Shown here: piece after piece, positions 17,401 to 23,035 of the stretch | Layout: every line of letters starts with the position of its first letter | Numbering within the stretch: the first letter of the stretch is position 1 | Assembly: GCF_043195195.1 (NCBI RefSeq) | Contig: NZ_JBAFWT010000003.1 | Coordinates: 62,001 to 126,000, forward strand | Source: NCEH01 sp043195195 | Lineage (GTDB): Bacteria > Pseudomonadota > Alphaproteobacteria > Rhizobiales > Xanthobacteraceae | DNA length: 64,000 nucleotides | Reading direction: 5' to 3' | Made by a program: the position numbers and the translations under genes | The notes under the pieces: generated by a model | Seen by the model: only the letters and a program-made list of their open reading frames with translations | Databases searched by the model: none | Told to the model about the DNA's origin: nothing

Positions 17401-19452
17401 CGCTTTGGAGAGTTCTTCGTCACCGTGCGCGATAAAACCGGCAAGGTAGTGAGCTTCTCGCGCTTCGAGGGGCCGGCAAAGCAGCGGGCGTTCGTCAACG
17501 AGATGCGCCGCGATCCTGATGTCTCGGTCGAGGTTGGCGTCCTGGCGGAACCTGCCAGCTTGCGCCGACAAGTGGACCCCAACTTTGTGGCCGACGTGGA
17601 GGAAATTCTGTCCGGTGCCGGCGCCTCGGATGCGCTGAAAGATCAGGTTTGGCAGCGCTATCTGGAAAGCCTGCCGGACTATTCTGTACGCAAGAATCGC
17701 ATCCACCGTCTCGGACGCGCCGGCTTCCAGGCCGATGCTCTGCGCGCCTTCGCCAGCAATCTCTTCCACGGCGCGCACCAGATCGCACGCACCAAGTACG
17801 GCATGGACCTTTCCGAGCACATCAACGATGCGCGAGAACAGACCAAGAATGCGCCGGACCCGAGGCGTGCCGGCTTCGTCGTGAACGAGATGGAGAAGCG
17901 CGACAAATACATCATGAACCCGGAGGGGAGCGCCTGGGCGCAGGCCATCTCCACTGCGGCGTTCGTCTATCACCTCGCCCTGAGCCCCGCATCCGCGCTG
18001 GTGAACCTGACGCAAACAGTCATTATCGGCGTTCCCATCCTGGCCGGCTATCACGGCGGCGCGCAGGGCATCGCCAAGGCCAGCGTGGAAATCACGCGCG
18101 CGAGCCGGGACTTCGCCATGGGGAAGGGTAAGGCCGAGCGGTCCTCTCGTCTGAACGACGATGAGCGGTCGGCTATGCAGGCGGCCTACACCTCGGGCGT
18201 GATCGACAAGTCCCAGGCGCACGATCTGGCCGGCGTCGGGGAAACCGGCATCGAATACAGTGCCCGCCGCCAGAAAGTGATGAACGCCATCTCTTGGGGA
18301 TTTCACCAGGGCGAGCGCTTCAACCGCGAGGTTACATTCCTCGCCGCGTACCGCATGGCGCGCAGCAAGGGTGAAGCGCATGTGCCAGCGATCAACACAG
18401 CTTCGCGGCTCACCTGGAAGACGCACTTCGACTACCAGAACACGTCGCGTCCCAGGCTTATGCACGGCGACGCCGCGCGATCCGTGCTCACCTTCAAGAA
18501 TTACACCATCAACATGCTGTTCCGCCTGTTCCGCGACACCCACCAGGCGCTTAATGGGGGCACGCTGGAGGAGCGGCGCGAAGCACGCACACAGCTCCTC
18601 GGTATCACCGCCATGATGTTCGCCACCGGCGGCATCAAAAGCATGTGGATGTTCGGCATCTCCATGATGCTGGCCTCGCTCTTCTTCAGGCTTTCCGGCC
18701 ACGGTGACGACGACCCCGAGGAGGAGCTTCAGAAGGCCGTTGTGGGTCTTCTTGGGCCGACCATGGCAGGCATCGCGCTCAATGGCTTGCCGGGGCATCT
18801 GATGGGCATTTCACTGTCCGAGCGCATCGGCATGCCCGACCTCTGGTTCCGCTCGCCAGATCGGCAGCTTGAGGGCGCAGACGCCTACCACTATTGGCAG
18901 GACCAGATGCTCGGGGCTTCGTTCGGCATCTTGCAGAACGGCTTCCGGGGATACCAGATGATCAGCGAAGGCCACGTCTATCGCGGGATCGAGACCATCG
19001 CTCCGAAGGCGATCCGCGACCTGATGCGAACCTATCGCTACGCCACGGAAGGTGCGACGACGCTCAAAGGGAACGAACTGGTGGACCGCGTGTCCGCCGC
19101 TGACCTTCTGAAGCAAGCGCTCGGCTTCACCCCGGCCCAGATCGCTGAGCGCTATCAGCTTAATTCCTGGCAGATGAACCGGCAGAGCGATCTTAACGAT
19201 GAACGCAGGCGTTTGCTAACCGACTATGCTCGTGCAAGTAAATATGGCGACGATAAAGCACTGAAGGCGGTTGAGGAAGGGATCGTCTTGTTCAATTCTA
19301 AGGAAACCGGCGATCCAATCACCGGAAAGACCATAATCCAGTCGATGCGAGCCCGTGAAAAGGCCAATGACCGGAACGAAAACGGCATCAATCTCAAGCC
19401 GAAGCTGAAGGACTACATTCAGTCGAAATCGGCGCCAGCGATCTACGATTAG
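5401..19452 (+). CDS. Giant phage polyvalent protein: PLxRFG, N6-methylase, SNF2-type helicase, zincin and BECR-like regions
   Basis: At 4683 codons this gene fills 14 kb. Regions in order (residues): Gly-rich hydrophobic stretch (about 255-305); pyrophosphatase-like domain (about 720-855, YGYIRGTIGKD, VFVIDQ, FDEHKVMLGY); GNAT-like region (about 1055-1165); disordered linker (about 1380-1505); N6-adenine methylase with EPSVGVGNFF (about 1624) and NPPFG (1691); SNF2-type helicase with HVVGAGKT (2310), DEQH (2475) and a QREGRIIRQ motif VI (about 2867); zincin HELFH (3418-3422); BECR nuclease-like region (about 3590-3695, FGLRHIEMKG); PLSRFG (3998-4003); hydrophobic helices near 4187 and 4416. 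Such polyvalent proteins are packaged and injected to blunt host defence. The start is GTG 5401, or GTG 5410, which has GGGG about eight bases upstream. Confidence 0.85.
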   Translation: MLAVVDNVFQKSPAQLVLDQEEASAAPRGLPAYSSFAPPTAPAASSDVMKSAYEQAAIRYQVPVNVLMATSEAASDGPSAPMLRIDGAARKLRQALDSGAKIEDVVPPELLGRAAQIGQTIYADQTAPKPVQAPEPTKPAEPGPDEGPGVWGSLRDMTLQTTGGAYKGIGTLVRGAGALPQIFAENVTGPIINRVFGTDYHAGNLLDPAADAVADIGKSGQDKVSAYTKDAIKNSTPDGDLLKPSTWTLGKNPSLRGYMALGLDIFGGMVPIIASTVATGGGTAGTIAGAVTGGLQGGGGAIETARDAINELANTPSDGPGSPPLIEQQSAYYRELRAAGKSHDQAVRLTRSAAERFAFLFTTPVSALGGAATSKIINPAEHIISSRSIAARIGGRAALGALEEGSQETAETVETNQGINTGAGTQRSLTDGTFADFLLGALGGAAPGAAGGALSHRVEHAGAPEAQVTPDADATVSEPAQTAPQLAQEAVAPLSPAGPLSRALERAPVAPADGPRVTVVSDGIEPFSAVVEAQNETGTVLRDEQGNRYIITPEELSSGVVTIAQSGAPAEAQAAAPPETPSAPDPAEAVPPEQPTEIEPVVEGVPDPALRAAQEQQAPAPEYAIPATVEPKRDYASMTAGQLKQRQSYLANQAKVNGGWSKKLTAEKSKVDEALVALKPKEGADVGAADEQPALSATDTQAHEAATSPHNDLPDPTQAQKEAGNYKVGRISLGGLDISVENPQGSERKGVDASGKPWSQEMKHHYGYIRGTIGKDKDHVGAFVLPGTKEIADDAPVFVIDQHAADGSFDEHKVMLGYSSQRQAERAYRANYTKGWKGLGAVTQMTMGEFKSWVRDPAKTSKPAAQQRGLMADTSAFEEARARPPRALSDDQREPIDAEEQALLASSAETRTAEAKLASRDIRKLSAVVAAGYDDETAAKVVGRDLTAEDVRRLRSEYRMSAEEDAAPGAKGGLLAGSSTFGVGSAGSVFAKHGHEIVSEWRDGQASRHRLGSKAMAAVEGVDREVDRSIAAIRDKTDASRSAFDADPSSRKKGRLNLNDLAAEVVPNESGRGDHRLVLRDGNGEEAGGVSFSRTPDGVRVYDAGLLPEARGKGLVTDAYAKLADWAAENGLPLKSDANLTSEAKAIYERLEKRGYQVERHPEMSEWRGRADAPGKDSAFTVRAGAVPAKKSDAPSSSRTPERKLVGKNIAGENVFEDARGVRSIYADGIRRTESVRLHPGREGMGISVGERRDEYKTVEELAVEKPEAPAVSANTVFTEDAAEKARKLLRSRLRGSQLNSGIDPEIMQAGITLAGYHIEKGARTFAAYAKAMIADLGEEVKPYLKSWYMGVKYDPRATRFDGMSTAAEVEAADIDVVGSEGNEPGELDQSGAGALEGVPADPVQGASADRKAEGSADRSGRADASGNERSGRQRDVQQRGVGDDAGAVPVPARGEPEGRAGGERGGARVQRTDAPEEQAASGGERGRVEPASGQAAQDRGSDFTLPAEEAPARGQKAKFNNNIAAIRTLKELEASGAPATQKEQAILARYVGWGGIPQAFSRSGGAVTKGWEKEAAEMKALLTPEEYRAAEASTRNAHYTSPEIVRAMWGAMRHLGFKNGRVLEPSVGVGNFFALMPPEMRSGSALHGVELDNITGGIAKHLYPAAKIAAPMGFQDYTIPDGHFDLAIGNPPFGAEKLYDGRRKDLSGFSIHNYFFAKSLDGLRPGGVLAMVVTNRMMDGAKDAARQYISDRADLLGAIRLPNNAFLANAGTEVTTDIVILRKRADGEKATGESWMEVQDYTDANGKVVPLNEYFVRNPDQMLGEFGAHGTMYRPDDPALIAREDQDTDELLEEAIHRLPEGIMDARGTPVAVVNDAPAHRAADVRVGSMFRADDGSIMVRGEDSLGEAQATAASFPSDKARDRVSGMIDIRDAFADVRRLQLDASASDAQIEAARAHLNAAYDGFVKMNGPVNQDANKRLFRDDPSWPQISALEDGYDKGISPAVAKTTGEAARKPSAKKAAVFTKRTQRPYSPPTSASSAKDALVSSLAETGRVDIDMMQRLYGKPADAIVRELDDLVYQDPQRGWLTRSEYLSGNVKRKLAEAQAATNKDAAYRRNVEALEAIQPADVAAIDINVKPGAHWVPREVMTSFASHISGDEKPDVIYNPSNARWVVRASGKPENSAQWATGRVSIAEVLEAASNQRTITVRDRVDRDTTKVNEEQTQLANDKVRAVSDEWRRWIWSDDGRRESLGRLYNDMFNTDVQRAFDGSHLAFPGKVGDDIIQLRPHQANAVWRIVQSGTTLLDHVVGAGKTFTMVAAAMELRRMGLAKKPMFAVPNHLVGQWAADFVKLYPGAKVLATTKRDFEKENRKRLFARIATGDWDAVIVAHSSFGKVEVEPSEQAAFIEEQIADLQKSQELMREAEGKDGRNVKHIQNAITLRREKMKRLLDAQNKDDSLYWGELGVDALFTDEQHEFKNLEFSTAMQRVAGLGNQSGSQKASDMLLKKRQVLKATGGRNLVDATGTPISNTMAEMFTVQRYLDHQTLEAQGLSHFDAWARMFGEVVTDWELSPSGQYKMNSRFAKFVNMPELMQRYSSFADVVNRDDINRMLAAQGKKLPVPKVKGGKPENIVVERSPDQAAYIGVPTKDKDGNDTDQYPMGSLIWRAEHLPKRAEKGDDNMLKIMSDARKAALDMRLVDPGYSDHPGSKVNVAADSILRLHRAWEADRGTQLVFIDLSTPKASRGREAERIRDLIKKAEAGDETAQEALDKLSPDELSALESKFSVYDDLRQKLIDRGIAPEEIAFIHDANTDIQKEELFGKVRSGRVRVLFGSTAKMGAGMNVQDRLVGLHHLDAPWRPSDLEQREGRIIRQGNQLYDRDPDGFEVEINRYATKQTLDSRMWQTIEGKANFIEQVRKGNGDREIEDVGGEASNAAEMKAASSGNPLILEEMTLRQRIKRLGTERYGHDSEQFRLRDSVRSLKRRIETGTRRIAEMEADAKIELPAEFAMTVDGETYDKRREAGAAILSAAAMLDATYGESATLGSYGGFKLTLDRLGKDRFVVTLAAKGEYETNAFNTAADPQGVAQRVANAVRDLADDAARLEREVVSNTASVPKIEEQLRDWPKEADLAKAKADHDAVIEKLKPKKKAEPKEGGEAEMPAAKYSLSNLPVVDVPTDEIAGIESRGQARQKVRVLARERLDGKVVTTLDGDEVLISWQGIKHGTERANMPALAAMLQMDRLIASSLKSRIEGDNRDRFNISGLHEYAARAQINGKAASVRIFVREHADGKRYYDHAIFEETGPGWSPGDGTADAEPSLHRYGPGPATHNVGSSSAAFKSVSDAQDHLRSGAYGIQIGKMLDAGRVVIHEDQGSLPGSDHPDGRVQAMTSHGGKVHLVATNLTPANAQGVLLHELFHAGAQNMLGAQRYAKLMQRVRTSLAAAEQRRLQMAKGTAESFWQDALKRVDAANVPANLRAEELAAYAIEHRDAAPAGLREAVDGIIGTVKDWAVRTLGLQIGEVTPAQLHALARAVLRAPSALRGTQKPTRRGQTKSFSLKDFEPNDFIPAPDGTLDFGQIDAEVARVIRREAGPIRVKAGNKDFGLRHIEMKGDEITSTYADAREFVADVANSYDTIYSAGGRRLFLVKTVPVKHWGLVVEINPTPDGSSYTVVTGGARREDFFKNKTPLWGRAQSNQAVSSPPSAVSGQSGESTIPPGEDEAKGSRYSLADAIKTTPEQKDAWLSNKLSDTLTAAMPALLATVPLRPMLEELAKGMPAAREYLRTKQAMDTLRNEWHAKVAETSDAWLKYRSHNRDENSRLMEIMHDSTLTQNDPSEPFKPTFGAEEATVLRYGDTESAAYSTAMRKAADDKDRRVSYKEIKAKFDALSPDGKALYGKVRDTYSEMADDFEKVILENMDKALKIAVRRAEREHRAEMQRITDEGLVGPERDEAIKAANQKLKTVRTKTTWNARWRLSKMRAQFESNRLTGPYFPLSRFGEFFVTVRDKTGKVVSFSRFEGPAKQRAFVNEMRRDPDVSVEVGVLAEPASLRRQVDPNFVADVEEILSGAGASDALKDQVWQRYLESLPDYSVRKNRIHRLGRAGFQADALRAFASNLFHGAHQIARTKYGMDLSEHINDAREQTKNAPDPRRAGFVVNEMEKRDKYIMNPEGSAWAQAISTAAFVYHLALSPASALVNLTQTVIIGVPILAGYHGGAQGIAKASVEITRASRDFAMGKGKAERSSRLNDDERSAMQAAYTSGVIDKSQAHDLAGVGETGIEYSARRQKVMNAISWGFHQGERFNREVTFLAAYRMARSKGEAHVPAINTASRLTWKTHFDYQNTSRPRLMHGDAARSVLTFKNYTINMLFRLFRDTHQALNGGTLEERREARTQLLGITAMMFATGGIKSMWMFGISMMLASLFFRLSGHGDDDPEEELQKAVVGLLGPTMAGIALNGLPGHLMGISLSERIGMPDLWFRSPDRQLEGADAYHYWQDQMLGASFGILQNGFRGYQMISEGHVYRGIETIAPKAIRDLMRTYRYATEGATTLKGNELVDRVSAADLLKQALGFTPAQIAERYQLNSWQMNRQSDLNDERRRLLTDYARASKYGDDKALKAVEEGIVLFNSKETGDPITGKTIIQSMRAREKANDRNENGINLKPKLKDYIQSKSAPAIYD
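9548..9868 (+). CDS. Small helical phage protein encoded out of frame inside the giant gene
   Basis: This 106-residue frame lies +1 to the giant gene. GGGAG (9535-9539) sits eight bases before the ATG, a good ribosome binding site. The protein looks real: MNLENWISQAREHWKEF, a Lys/Glu/Ala helix, then an EAWEMTRERYLF block and an acidic tail. From memory, similar small proteins starting MNLE-W are common in phages as separate genes near methylase/helicase genes. Over the same bases the giant protein has a hydrophobic-poor linker of Gly, Ala, Arg, Glu, Ser and Gln, which looks like the passive shadow of this gene. No function is known. An alternative TTG start at 9524 would add eight residues. 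Confidence 0.6.
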   Translation: MNLENWISQAREHWKEFQPTRFKELQQTGKLKEALTEAAERTHREMSALEDSGMSNSEAWEMTRERYLFPPEENPKDEPVASEAARAFNELTRLKSKLLQEGNEDE

Positions 19453-19457
19453 GGGGT

Positions 19458-19472
19458 GGCGTCAAGGACGCC
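19458..19472 (+). other. Hairpin after the giant gene
   Basis: GGCGTC-AAG-GACGCC forms a six-bp GC-rich stem just after the stop codon at 19452, with GTG/CAC extending it around a one-base bulge. No T-run follows, so it may only pause or partly terminate transcription between the giant gene and the small genes downstream. Confidence 0.3.
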
Positions 19473-19537
19473 CACGAGATATAGTACCGCCATTCCGAAT
19501 ACGCGCATGACGTGCGGTTCCCATTGGAGCCTGCACC

Positions 19538-19882
19538 ATGTCCGCACCGGCCTGGCTCGATCTGAAGATCAGCCTCGGAAACATCCTCACTATCCTTGCG
19601 GGTATCGTCGGCCTCTCGGTCGGATGGACGGAACTGCGTGCCGACAATCGGCGCCAGGATGCTGAAATCGTCATGCTCAAGCTGGCGGATGAGGACGCGC
19701 GGTCCTCACTGCGCGAGGCGGCGAAGAACCTTCACGCCGATATCTCTGAAATCAAATATCGCTCCGATCAAATCCTCGAAAAGCTTGTCGATCGGCAGCA
19801 GTCAACGAGCGAGCGCGTCGCCCGTGTCGAAACGAAGATCGACGAGGTTCTGAAGGCGGTCAATCCGCCCAAGCGCATGTGA
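19538..19882 (+). CDS. Small phage membrane protein with coiled coil
   Basis: This 114-residue protein has a single hydrophobic segment (about 12-30, LGNILTILAGIVGLSVGW). A charged heptad-like helix follows (about 35-105), rich in Glu, Asp, Arg and Leu. The layout resembles small phage accessory or holin-like proteins (compare the XhlA/DUF2730 type), but I cannot assign a family. GGAG precedes the ATG at about nine bases. It starts the block of small genes leading to lysis, so a membrane role in virion exit or superinfection control is possible but unproven. Confidence 0.5.
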   Translation: MSAPAWLDLKISLGNILTILAGIVGLSVGWTELRADNRRQDAEIVMLKLADEDARSSLREAAKNLHADISEIKYRSDQILEKLVDRQQSTSERVARVETKIDEVLKAVNPPKRM

Positions 19883-19892
19883 GGGCGGCAAG

Positions 19893-20225
19893 ATGCGAAA
19901 CGTCGGTATCGATCTTATGAACAACGGCCAGCGCATGGACGCGGTCGTGGCCGTCCCCGTGATGACCGAAGGCGGTAACATCTCGGCCAACGCGACGGGG
20001 GCCGCATTCGTGATCTACGGAGCACAGGCGTGCTCGCAAATCACCATCGCCGCCCCTAAGTCGGTCGATGTCGAGGTGCAGCAGGACGGCGCCGGGTTGG
20101 CCTTCCCCGTCTATGCCGGCACCTACATGACCTTCTTCGGCCTCACCAACGCGTCCCAGCTTGGCGTCCGCCGTGTGGATCAAACCGCCGTCGCGGTCGC
20201 TGTCATTGCGCGCTGGGAGCAGTGA
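19893..20225 (+). CDS. Small phage structural protein, unknown
   Basis: The 110-residue product is rich in Ala, Val, Thr and Gly with alternating hydrophobic residues (ATGAAFVIYGAQ, VDVEVQQDG, TYMTFFGLTN). That pattern fits a beta-sandwich such as a head-decoration or tail-knob protein. It has no Cys besides one in the middle and no membrane segment. Its stop overlaps the GTG just upstream of the next gene's ATG, so it is co-translated with the tail protein at 20228. The structural call rests on composition and position. Confidence 0.45.
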   Translation: MRNVGIDLMNNGQRMDAVVAVPVMTEGGNISANATGAAFVIYGAQACSQITIAAPKSVDVEVQQDGAGLAFPVYAGTYMTFFGLTNASQLGVRRVDQTAVAVAVIARWEQ

Positions 20226-20227
20226 GC

Positions 20228-21613
20228 ATGCGGTCTCTTGGGCTCCTGGCATCTCCTTATCGAAACACCGGGGCTCTCGGTCTCGACCCGTGGGCGGCCG
20301 CAATCCTCGCGCGCTATCCTGTAGCGCCGCCCGATGACCTCGTGCGGCGGCTGGACTCCGGCACGCGCATCCTCCGGCCGGCAGGCGTGCTCGATGCGCT
20401 CGACGGGTTGTGGGTGCCCAGTGTGCATGATCGTGCGTCGGCGCGGCTCAATCTCGTCCCGTGGACGGGGACGGTGACGAACCTCATCCCCAACAGCACC
20501 ATGCAGGGCGCGGATGTGGCGGCGAACACCGCCCCGACCGGCTGGAGCACTGTCATGGGTTCCATCGGCCTCACCCGCTCCATCGTCGGCGTCGGGACCG
20601 TGGGCGGCCTGCCCTATGTGGATATGCGAATTTCCGGCACGCTCCTGCAATCTGGTCCTGTGTTGGCGTTCAATTGGGCTCCGACATCGGCAACGCCAGC
20701 GGTCGCTGGTGGCCGCTACACGCACGGCGTCTATCTCGCTCTCACGGCGGGGACGTTCGGCACCACGCAAGGCGCGGTCAACTTGTTGACGATTGCTGCG
20801 GACGGCACCACGACGGTGGACAATGCGAGCGGTCCCAACGTCTTCGGCGGGCTCACCGCGACCCTGGCACAGCAACAGCTCACCATGGTTGCAGGCGCCA
20901 CCGCCGCCCAGATCGTCCCGCGCCTGCGCATGACGTTCGGCGCAAGCGGAACGGTGGTGGATTTCACCTTGCGGATCGCCGCGCCCCAGCTCGTGCGAAT
21001 GGATGTGCCCGGCAATTTCATCCCCACGTCGGGCGCCTCAGCCTCGCAGGTGCAGACGCTATATCGCTTCGACCTGACGGAATATCTCGGGGTGACGTGG
21101 ACGGCGGGTGCGCCGGGAGCACCGGGTGGCTTCACCGGCAACGGGACAACCGGCTATCTCGACACCAACGCCAATCCGAGCGTGGATTTCACGCGGATGT
21201 CCCTAAACGCCGCCTGCTATGGCGCGTGGACGGCAATCAACACTACATCAACTAGCGCCATCCTCGGCGACCCCGTAGATGGCGTCGTGTACTTGAGACC
21301 TAGAGACTCTAGTGGTGTCGTAGTTGGGCGGATCAATAGCAGCGCGGGATTTGGCACTGCTATAGCGGACGCACGCGGCCTCACCGTGCTCAACCGCACT
21401 GGCACGACCGCAGCCCAAATTTACAAAAACGGGGTCAATATATTTCAGGCCGCGCCGCTCTCGTCAACCATGCCGACCACGCTGCATCTGCTGCGGCAGT
21501 CTACTTACTACCCCGGCCAGATCAGCGCTGCGTTCGCCGGCGCCTCGCTCACGCCCTCACAGCACCTCGCCACCTATCAGGGCATCGGCGCAATCATGGG
21601 AGTGGCCGCATGA
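20228..21613 (+). CDS. Phage tail/fibre-like beta-rich protein
   Basis: This protein has about 461 residues. It begins MRSLGLLASPYRNTGALGLDPWAAAILARY, followed by a segment with NLIPNSTMQGA. That segment is typical of the entry strand of carbohydrate-binding or lectin-like jelly-roll domains in tail proteins. The second half (TGNGTTGYLDT, INSSAGFGTA, IYKNGVNIFQ) resembles a LamG/concanavalin-like repeat. The ATG at 20228 has GGGAG eight bases upstream; the GTG at 20222 is too close to that site. Its stop overlaps the next ATG. It probably recognises surface glycans, together with the SGNH esterase two genes on. No catalytic motif is seen. Confidence 0.5.
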   Translation: MRSLGLLASPYRNTGALGLDPWAAAILARYPVAPPDDLVRRLDSGTRILRPAGVLDALDGLWVPSVHDRASARLNLVPWTGTVTNLIPNSTMQGADVAANTAPTGWSTVMGSIGLTRSIVGVGTVGGLPYVDMRISGTLLQSGPVLAFNWAPTSATPAVAGGRYTHGVYLALTAGTFGTTQGAVNLLTIAADGTTTVDNASGPNVFGGLTATLAQQQLTMVAGATAAQIVPRLRMTFGASGTVVDFTLRIAAPQLVRMDVPGNFIPTSGASASQVQTLYRFDLTEYLGVTWTAGAPGAPGGFTGNGTTGYLDTNANPSVDFTRMSLNAACYGAWTAINTTSTSAILGDPVDGVVYLRPRDSSGVVVGRINSSAGFGTAIADARGLTVLNRTGTTAAQIYKNGVNIFQAAPLSSTMPTTLHLLRQSTYYPGQISAAFAGASLTPSQHLATYQGIGAIMGVAA

Positions 21614-21840
21614 CCAATCTCTATTTGATCCTCGATCACGACACCGCCCAAGCCGTGCGTGGGCCGACCGCTCCCGGATACGGGCTCGATCCGGTCGAAC
21701 TGGCCGATGGCGTCTCATGGGTGCTGCCGGCAGAGGCGCCCACCGCGCCCGAGCACGCCATGCATCGCGAGGTGCTGGCCACGATGCCAGTGCGGGCGGT
21801 TGCGGATGCGGAGTGGATGCCTGCGGAAGAGGATATCTGA
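21610..21840 (+). CDS. Small phage protein of tail cluster, unknown
   Basis: This 76-residue acidic protein (MTNLYLILDHDTAQAVRG...) overlaps the upstream gene by ATGA and stops one base before the SGNH gene begins. Its size and position suit a tail-fibre accessory or assembly factor, but no motif supports that. The sequence looks like a real gene because of the tight overlaps and the balanced residue use. Confidence 0.5.
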   Translation: MTNLYLILDHDTAQAVRGPTAPGYGLDPVELADGVSWVLPAEAPTAPEHAMHREVLATMPVRAVADAEWMPAEEDI

Positions 21841-21841
21841 C

Positions 21842-23035
21842 ATGCTGATCGAGAGTATTATCCAGCGCGAAGGCGGCACGCCCGTCGACCTCCATGGGCG
21901 GCGATATCACTTCTGCCCCGATGCCAGTGGGCGCCACGTTGCGGCAGTTGAAGAGAGCGATGATATCGCAGCCTTCCTCGCCATTGCTGGTGGGTTCCGT
22001 GTGGCTGGCGGCCTCTCCATTTCGCCCCGGCGACACTACCGCATCCTTTGCGGCATCGACAGCCTCACGACAGGCGGTGGTGACCCGATCCGCCCGTCGT
22101 TCCTCGGCCCATTCGCTGCCGCTCTGAAGTCGCTTTACGGCGACGGCGGACCCGGCCTCATTTGGTTCGATACCCTGAGCCCGAATTTCTATGCCCTCCC
22201 CGGCAGCGGCGGGACCGCTGCGCCATTCACGGCCGAAGATTGGGACGCGGGAGCGCGCTCGCACACCCTCTGCGGGCGGGGGACGCTATTCACCGGATCG
22301 GACGGCGGTTTGGCCGGTCTTGACCCTGGTGTTCCGTGGGATCGAGCCCGCGTCTATTTCGAGCTTTCGGCAGGCGCATCATGGTCCGGTGATGCCGGCG
22401 CCGGAACGGGTGTCACCGCTGACACCACGATCTTCCCGGCCGGAACGCTGTGCTCGGTAGATGTCCGGCGCAATGGCGTCACTGCGCTCGGCCTGTACGA
22501 CATCACCGGCACGCTTACCCTCTTTGGGGTTGATTTTCTGAACGATGAGGGGGGCATCACGGTCTCGGATTGCGGCGTATTTGAAAGCACGCTGGCCGAC
22601 CACGCCGGCCTCGACGACGGATGGGCGCACACCTGGGCGCAGCTTATCCAGCCGGACCTGTACCTCCTCAACGCAGGCATGAATGACCGGATCACCAGCC
22701 AGACCACGAAATTCGGCGCCGGCATCAATACCCTGGTGAGCCGCTGGCAATCCAGCGGGCGCACACAAGTTGTCCTCGTCCGCCCCTCAGACACGGACGA
22801 CGCCGACATTACCAATCTGTCCCGTTACGAACTGCCGCTCCGGGCAACGGCCTTGGCACGCGGCTGCGGATACGTGGATGACCGCGATGCCCTCGGCGGG
22901 GCTTACGCGCAGGCGCTTGTCGAAGGGCTGATGTTCGACGGCCAACACCCCAACGCGGCGGGAAATCAACGCCGGGCGGACGCCTATGTCGCGGCCGTCA
23001 ACAGCCTGAGAGGTCGCTATGCTTCGCGCTATTGA
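21842..23035 (+). CDS. SGNH/GDSL-type tail esterase with small phage N-terminal domain
   Basis: This 397-residue protein has two parts. Residues 1-50 (MLIESIIQREGG, YHFCPDASGRHVA) match a small domain that, as I recall, also occurs alone in phages. The rest is an SGNH hydrolase: CGIDSLT carries the nucleophile serine block, LNAGMNDR is the G-x-N-D block, and FDGQHPNAAG supplies the D-x-x-H pair. All four blocks look intact, unlike the first-gene esterase domain. The likely job is removing acyl groups from surface polysaccharide during adsorption. The ATG at 21842 is preferred because the upstream part of the frame overlaps the previous gene; GAGG lies about nine bases before it. It overlaps the endolysin start by 17 bases. 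Confidence 0.7.
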   Translation: MLIESIIQREGGTPVDLHGRRYHFCPDASGRHVAAVEESDDIAAFLAIAGGFRVAGGLSISPRRHYRILCGIDSLTTGGGDPIRPSFLGPFAAALKSLYGDGGPGLIWFDTLSPNFYALPGSGGTAAPFTAEDWDAGARSHTLCGRGTLFTGSDGGLAGLDPGVPWDRARVYFELSAGASWSGDAGAGTGVTADTTIFPAGTLCSVDVRRNGVTALGLYDITGTLTLFGVDFLNDEGGITVSDCGVFESTLADHAGLDDGWAHTWAQLIQPDLYLLNAGMNDRITSQTTKFGAGINTLVSRWQSSGRTQVVLVRPSDTDDADITNLSRYELPLRATALARGCGYVDDRDALGGAYAQALVEGLMFDGQHPNAAGNQRRADAYVAAVNSLRGRYASRY

